NCBI RefSeq assembly: GCF_040253615.1
Contig: NZ_JBEJGY010000004.1
Span: 434,001-498,000, forward strand
DNA: 64,000 nt
Source: Streptomyces sp. Edi4
GTDB taxonomy: Bacteria; Actinomycetota; Actinomycetes; Streptomycetales; Streptomycetaceae
Reading direction: 5' to 3'
Shown: piece after piece, positions 61,432 to 64,000 of the stretch
Numbering within the stretch: the stretch's first letter is position 1
Layout: the number at the start of each line of letters is the position of its first letter
Program-made: the position numbers and the translations under genes
Notes under the pieces: generated by a model
What the model was told of the DNA's origin: nothing
Database searches by the model: none
Seen by the model: only the letters and a program-made list of their open reading frames with translations

Positions 61432-62451
61432 ATGAGCATCACCGTTGCCCGGCGCGCCTGGCTGACCGACCTGCCCGTCCTCCTGGTGGCCGTGGTGTGG
61501 GGCTCCAGTTATCTCGCCGCCAAGGACGTCACCACGACGCGGACGGTCCTCGCGGTCCTCGTGCTGCGGTTCGCGGTGGTGCTGCCGGTGCTGGTCGTGG
61601 CGGGGTGGCGCCGGCTGCGGTCGCTGAGCGGCGCCCAGTTGCGCGGGGCCGGGCTCCTCGGGCTCATCCTCTCCGGGATCTTCCTTTTGGAGACGTACGG
61701 AGTCGTGGCGACCTCGGCGACCAACGCGGGCCTCATCATCAGTCTGACGATGATCTTCACCCCCGTCGCCGAGGCCCGGTTGCGGCGCACGAGGCTGTCG
61801 CGGTCCTTCGTCGCGGCCGCCGGGCTCTCGGTGCTCGGCGTGCTGCTCCTGACCCAGGGCGCCGGCTTCACCAGCCCTTCGCTCGGTGACTTCCTGATGC
61901 TGGGCGCCGCCGTCGCCCGTACCGTCCACGTCCTGGCGATGTCACGGATGCGGTCGGTGCGGGGAGCGGACGCCCTGTCGCTCACGACGGTCCAACTGGG
62001 CGGCGCCGTCGTGGTGTTCGCGCTGCTCTCGGCGGCGCCGGGGACCGGGGGCACGCCATGGGCGGCGGCCGCCGGCTTCGGGGCCGCACAGTGGCTCGGG
62101 CTGCTGTACCTGTCGGCGTTCTGCACACTCTTCGCCTTCTTCACGCAGATGTGGGCCGTGCGCCGTACCTCGCCCTCGCGGGTCAGCCTGCTGCTCGGTA
62201 CGGAGCCGGTGTGGGCGGCGGTGGTGGGTATCGCCCTCGCGGGCGACCGGCCGGGGTGGCTCGGGTTCGCGGGCGCCCTCCTGGTCCTCGCGGGGACCGC
62301 GTGGGGGCGCGGGGCGGCGCCGAGGGAAGGCGCGCCGGAGCCGGACGTGGCGGGCGAGGCGTCCGGGACGGCGGCCGCCGGCGTCTCAGTCGTCGAGCCA
62401 GCCGAGGCGGACGGCGCTGACACCGGCCTGGAAGCGGCTGGCCGCGCCTAG
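61432..62451 (+). CDS. EamA/DMT-family transporter
   Basis: 339 residues with ten helices in two EamA repeats (helix one ends ...VVWGSSYLAAKDV; second repeat has LGTEPVWAAVVGIALAGDRPGW). EamA carriers export amino acids and metabolites (RhaT/YdcZ-like). ATG 61432 follows AGGAG. The C-terminal 50 residues are a polar Ala/Gly tail that overlaps the 3' end of the convergent LuxR-type gene by 66 bases. Follows the oxygenase gene, so a three-gene operon with an export step is likely. Confidence 0.85.
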   Translation: MSITVARRAWLTDLPVLLVAVVWGSSYLAAKDVTTTRTVLAVLVLRFAVVLPVLVVAGWRRLRSLSGAQLRGAGLLGLILSGIFLLETYGVVATSATNAGLIISLTMIFTPVAEARLRRTRLSRSFVAAAGLSVLGVLLLTQGAGFTSPSLGDFLMLGAAVARTVHVLAMSRMRSVRGADALSLTTVQLGGAVVVFALLSAAPGTGGTPWAAAAGFGAAQWLGLLYLSAFCTLFAFFTQMWAVRRTSPSRVSLLLGTEPVWAAVVGIALAGDRPGWLGFAGALLVLAGTAWGRGAAPREGAPEPDVAGEASGTAAAGVSVVEPAEADGADTGLEAAGRA

Positions 62452-63450
62452 CCGTTCGGTGAGTTCGGAGACGAGGCGGCGGACCGTGCGCTCGGAGACC
62501 CCGAGTTTGCGGGCCATCGCCTCGTCGGTCAGTCCTCCGGCGAGCATCCGCACCAGCTCACGGTGGCGTCCGGTGGGCCGCCAGTCGGCTCCGTTCTCCT
62601 CCGTGCCACCACTGGCATCACCGCCGCCGGCGGCTTCGGCCGGCACGCTCGCACCCGCCCAGCAGTGTTCGAAGATCCCTCGGAACACCCCGACCAGTGT
62701 CTCGCCGCGCAGTACGACGGCGGCGATCTCGCCGTCCGCAAGCTGCGGGGCCGGGACGATCGCCAGCGCGCGGTCCACCACGATCAGCCGCAGCGGCAGG
62801 GTGTGCGCGGTGCGCACCTGACCGCCCGCGCCGCCCAGACGGCGCAGGTAGGCGGCCATGTGCGGGACGGCGGCGGCCGAGCCGAGGTGGATCGTGCGAA
62901 GGCGTACGCCCCGCTCGAGCGCGAGCCGGTCCCGCTCGAACCCGGCCTCGACCATCTCGGGGGGCAGCGCGCGACCGGGGTGCAGGGACAGAACCTCCTC
63001 CTCGACGCGCTGCGAGGCGTCCTCCAGGGCGGCCGACACATTGGCCGCGCCCGTCACCACCTCCATGCGCACGGAGCACAGTTCGCGGGCGTGCACGGGC
63101 TGGAAGTCCGCCACGACCTGCGCGAGCGCGGACCGCGTCTGCTGTACGGCGGTGAGCAGGGCGCCGGTGTGCTTCTCCTCTTCGACGAGAAGGTTGCGCA
63201 GGGCGGTGTCGGGGGCCAGCGCGGTCCAGCCGTTGCGGGTGTCCGGCGTCGGCACGAACAGGCCGAGTCTGCCGAGCAGTTGCAGCGCCTCGGCGAATTC
63301 GGTACCGCTCCAGCCACGGCTCTCGGTCAGGGCCTGTGGGTGCCAGGCGGCATCGTCGAGGGCGATGCGGTAGAGATCCTGGGCCCTTGCGCGTGCGTCC
63401 ACCCTGTCCGCCCCCACTCCGTCGGCTGCTCCCGGGTGATCCTCCGACAA
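62386..63450 (-). CDS. LuxR-type transcriptional regulator with TrmB/PLD-like sensor
   Basis: 354 residues. N-terminal winged-helix-like segment (30-70), a middle domain (about 170-270) with 'HLGSAAAVPHMAAYLRRLG' and 'LRLIVVDRALAIVPAP' typical of phospholipase D-like/TrmB sugar-sensor folds, and a C-terminal GerE/LuxR HTH: LAGGLTDEAMARKLGVSERTVRRLV (about 304-328). The TTG at 63450 is weakly supported; a GTG about residue 17 is possible. Convergent to the EamA gene and divergent from a small secreted protein gene, so it may control either. Confidence 0.78.
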   Translation of the reverse strand: MSEDHPGAADGVGADRVDARARAQDLYRIALDDAAWHPQALTESRGWSGTEFAEALQLLGRLGLFVPTPDTRNGWTALAPDTALRNLLVEEEKHTGALLTAVQQTRSALAQVVADFQPVHARELCSVRMEVVTGAANVSAALEDASQRVEEEVLSLHPGRALPPEMVEAGFERDRLALERGVRLRTIHLGSAAAVPHMAAYLRRLGGAGGQVRTAHTLPLRLIVVDRALAIVPAPQLADGEIAAVVLRGETLVGVFRGIFEHCWAGASVPAEAAGGGDASGGTEENGADWRPTGRHRELVRMLAGGLTDEAMARKLGVSERTVRRLVSELTERLGAASRFQAGVSAVRLGWLDD

Positions 63451-63630
63451 TGATCTTAGAAATGATCACACGCGGGGGAACAGCACCGTCCGGAATACGG
63501 ACCTCCCGGCGCGGACCCGCCGTCCGCCCCTGGCCATGTCCGGTCCCGGAACTCAACCGCGCGTGACGGCCGGTGGGGACGACGGACATGCTGGTCAGGC
63601 ACCGAACGATCGCTTCCAGGGGGAACTCGT

Positions 63631-63891
63631 ATGTCCGTGCCCATCGCCTCGTCCCGCTCCGCAACCGCCGCCGGTGTGGAGACTGTCACACCGCCCACGC
63701 GCCGGACGTGGCCCTCGCGGGCGGCGGCCGCGGTCGCCTTCACCGTGTGCGCCGCGGCGGCCGTCGGCGGCCTGTCCGGGCCGGCCGCCACGGCCGCGCG
63801 CGCCTCTGCGCCGGTCACCGCCACGACGGCCACTTCGGCTCCCGGCACCTCCGCCATGGTCGACAGCGGCGACTCCTTCATCTGGGGCTGA
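63631..63891 (+). CDS. Small secreted protein with conserved-looking C-terminal motif
   Basis: 86 residues: basic N-terminus, one hydrophobic helix (RAAAAVAFTVCAAAAVGGL), an Ala/Thr/Ser stretch with possible cleavage near ATAARASA, then a short tail ending MVDSGDSFIWG. ATG 63631 has AGGGGGAA upstream. Size and form fit a secreted precursor. It is divergent from the LuxR-type regulator gene. I do not know the family; signal or modified peptide is only a guess. Confidence 0.5.
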   Translation: MSVPIASSRSATAAGVETVTPPTRRTWPSRAAAAVAFTVCAAAAVGGLSGPAATAARASAPVTATTATSAPGTSAMVDSGDSFIWG

Positions 63892-64000
63892 ACCGTGCAG
63901 TGTCCAAGATCAGGACCTGACGCGGCGGAGCGTCCGAGCGTCGCCGTCGTCGCCCCGCTGACCGGGCCGCGCACGGCTTGGGGCTCGGTCCTTCTGGGTG
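63892..64000. other. Window end, no supported feature
   Basis: The last 109 bases after the small secreted protein stop contain no complete gene. A longer gene may begin or end beyond the window. Confidence 0.3.

Overview
The window is typical Streptomyces-type chromosome: very high G+C, strong third-position GC bias, short intergenic gaps, GTG/TTG starts, and actinobacterial families throughout (DUF6479, DUF6381, double-MerR TioE-like regulator, QcrB with a PDWY motif). No rRNA, CRISPR array or intact transposon was found. The only RNA gene recognised is an initiator tRNA-Met on the minus strand. Genus-level assignment is inference from these traits.

Layout. 0-14 kb: mixed housekeeping and hypothetical genes (end of a ricin-type lectin, EEP-family hydrolase, RsbW-like anti-sigma kinase, FUSC exporter, GH16 enzyme, tRNA-fMet, PIG-L deacetylase with a propeller-like tail, APH-family kinase, VWA protein, HAD enzyme, MFS transporter, and a two-gene PH-domain operon facing a TetR gene). 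14.7-18.8 kb: a GT39-like membrane glycosyltransferase, then a divergent pair of double-MerR regulator and erythromycin-esterase-like enzyme sharing a 58-bp promoter. 18.8-26.7 kb: a translationally coupled RsbQ/RsbP/RsbV-like signalling operon, a YhgE/Pip-like membrane protein, a GlsB-like stress protein, a HEAT protein, a second FUSC protein and a general-stress SDR. 27-31.4 kb: a partial respiratory operon (cytochrome b, oxidase subunit I, subunit IV). 31.5-36.9 kb: DUF6381, a YbdK-type ligase, large-subunit catalase, zinc alcohol dehydrogenase. 37-43.4 kb: four coupled glycosyltransferases (one with an apparent frameshift) facing an SRPBCC/FAD-oxidoreductase pair. 43.5-49.8 kb: acetyltransferase, SigB/SigF-family sigma factor, hemerythrin, CBM48-only protein, GH15 enzyme, DUF4239 protein. 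49.8-57.5 kb: a Pro/Ala/Gly-rich surface protein, CPT-like kinase, decayed genes, an IS5-type remnant, a PGRS-like glycine-rich secreted protein, and a MarR/NTF2-like divergent pair with twin operators. 57.8-64 kb: a PAP2-family membrane enzyme, then a compact cassette (ArgG-like PP-loop ligase, 2-oxoglutarate/Fe oxygenase, EamA exporter, LuxR-type regulator, small secreted peptide).

How the parts fit. Roughly 18.8-49 kb reads as a stress-response neighbourhood: partner-switching components, a SigB-like sigma factor and many typical general-stress products (catalase, GlsB, SDR, hemerythrin, DUF6479/DUF6381, CBM48, GH15). The strongest candidate for an undescribed pathway is the 59.3-62.4 kb cassette: the ArgG paralogue keeps the ATP loop but has lost the residues that normally hold aspartate, and it sits directly before an amino-acid-hydroxylase-like oxygenase and an exporter. 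Several loci show recent decay or instability: a 33-C homopolymer, two short tandem-repeat blocks, a frameshifted glycosyltransferase, an internally deleted VOC gene, a DUF1963-like fragment and a transposase stub.
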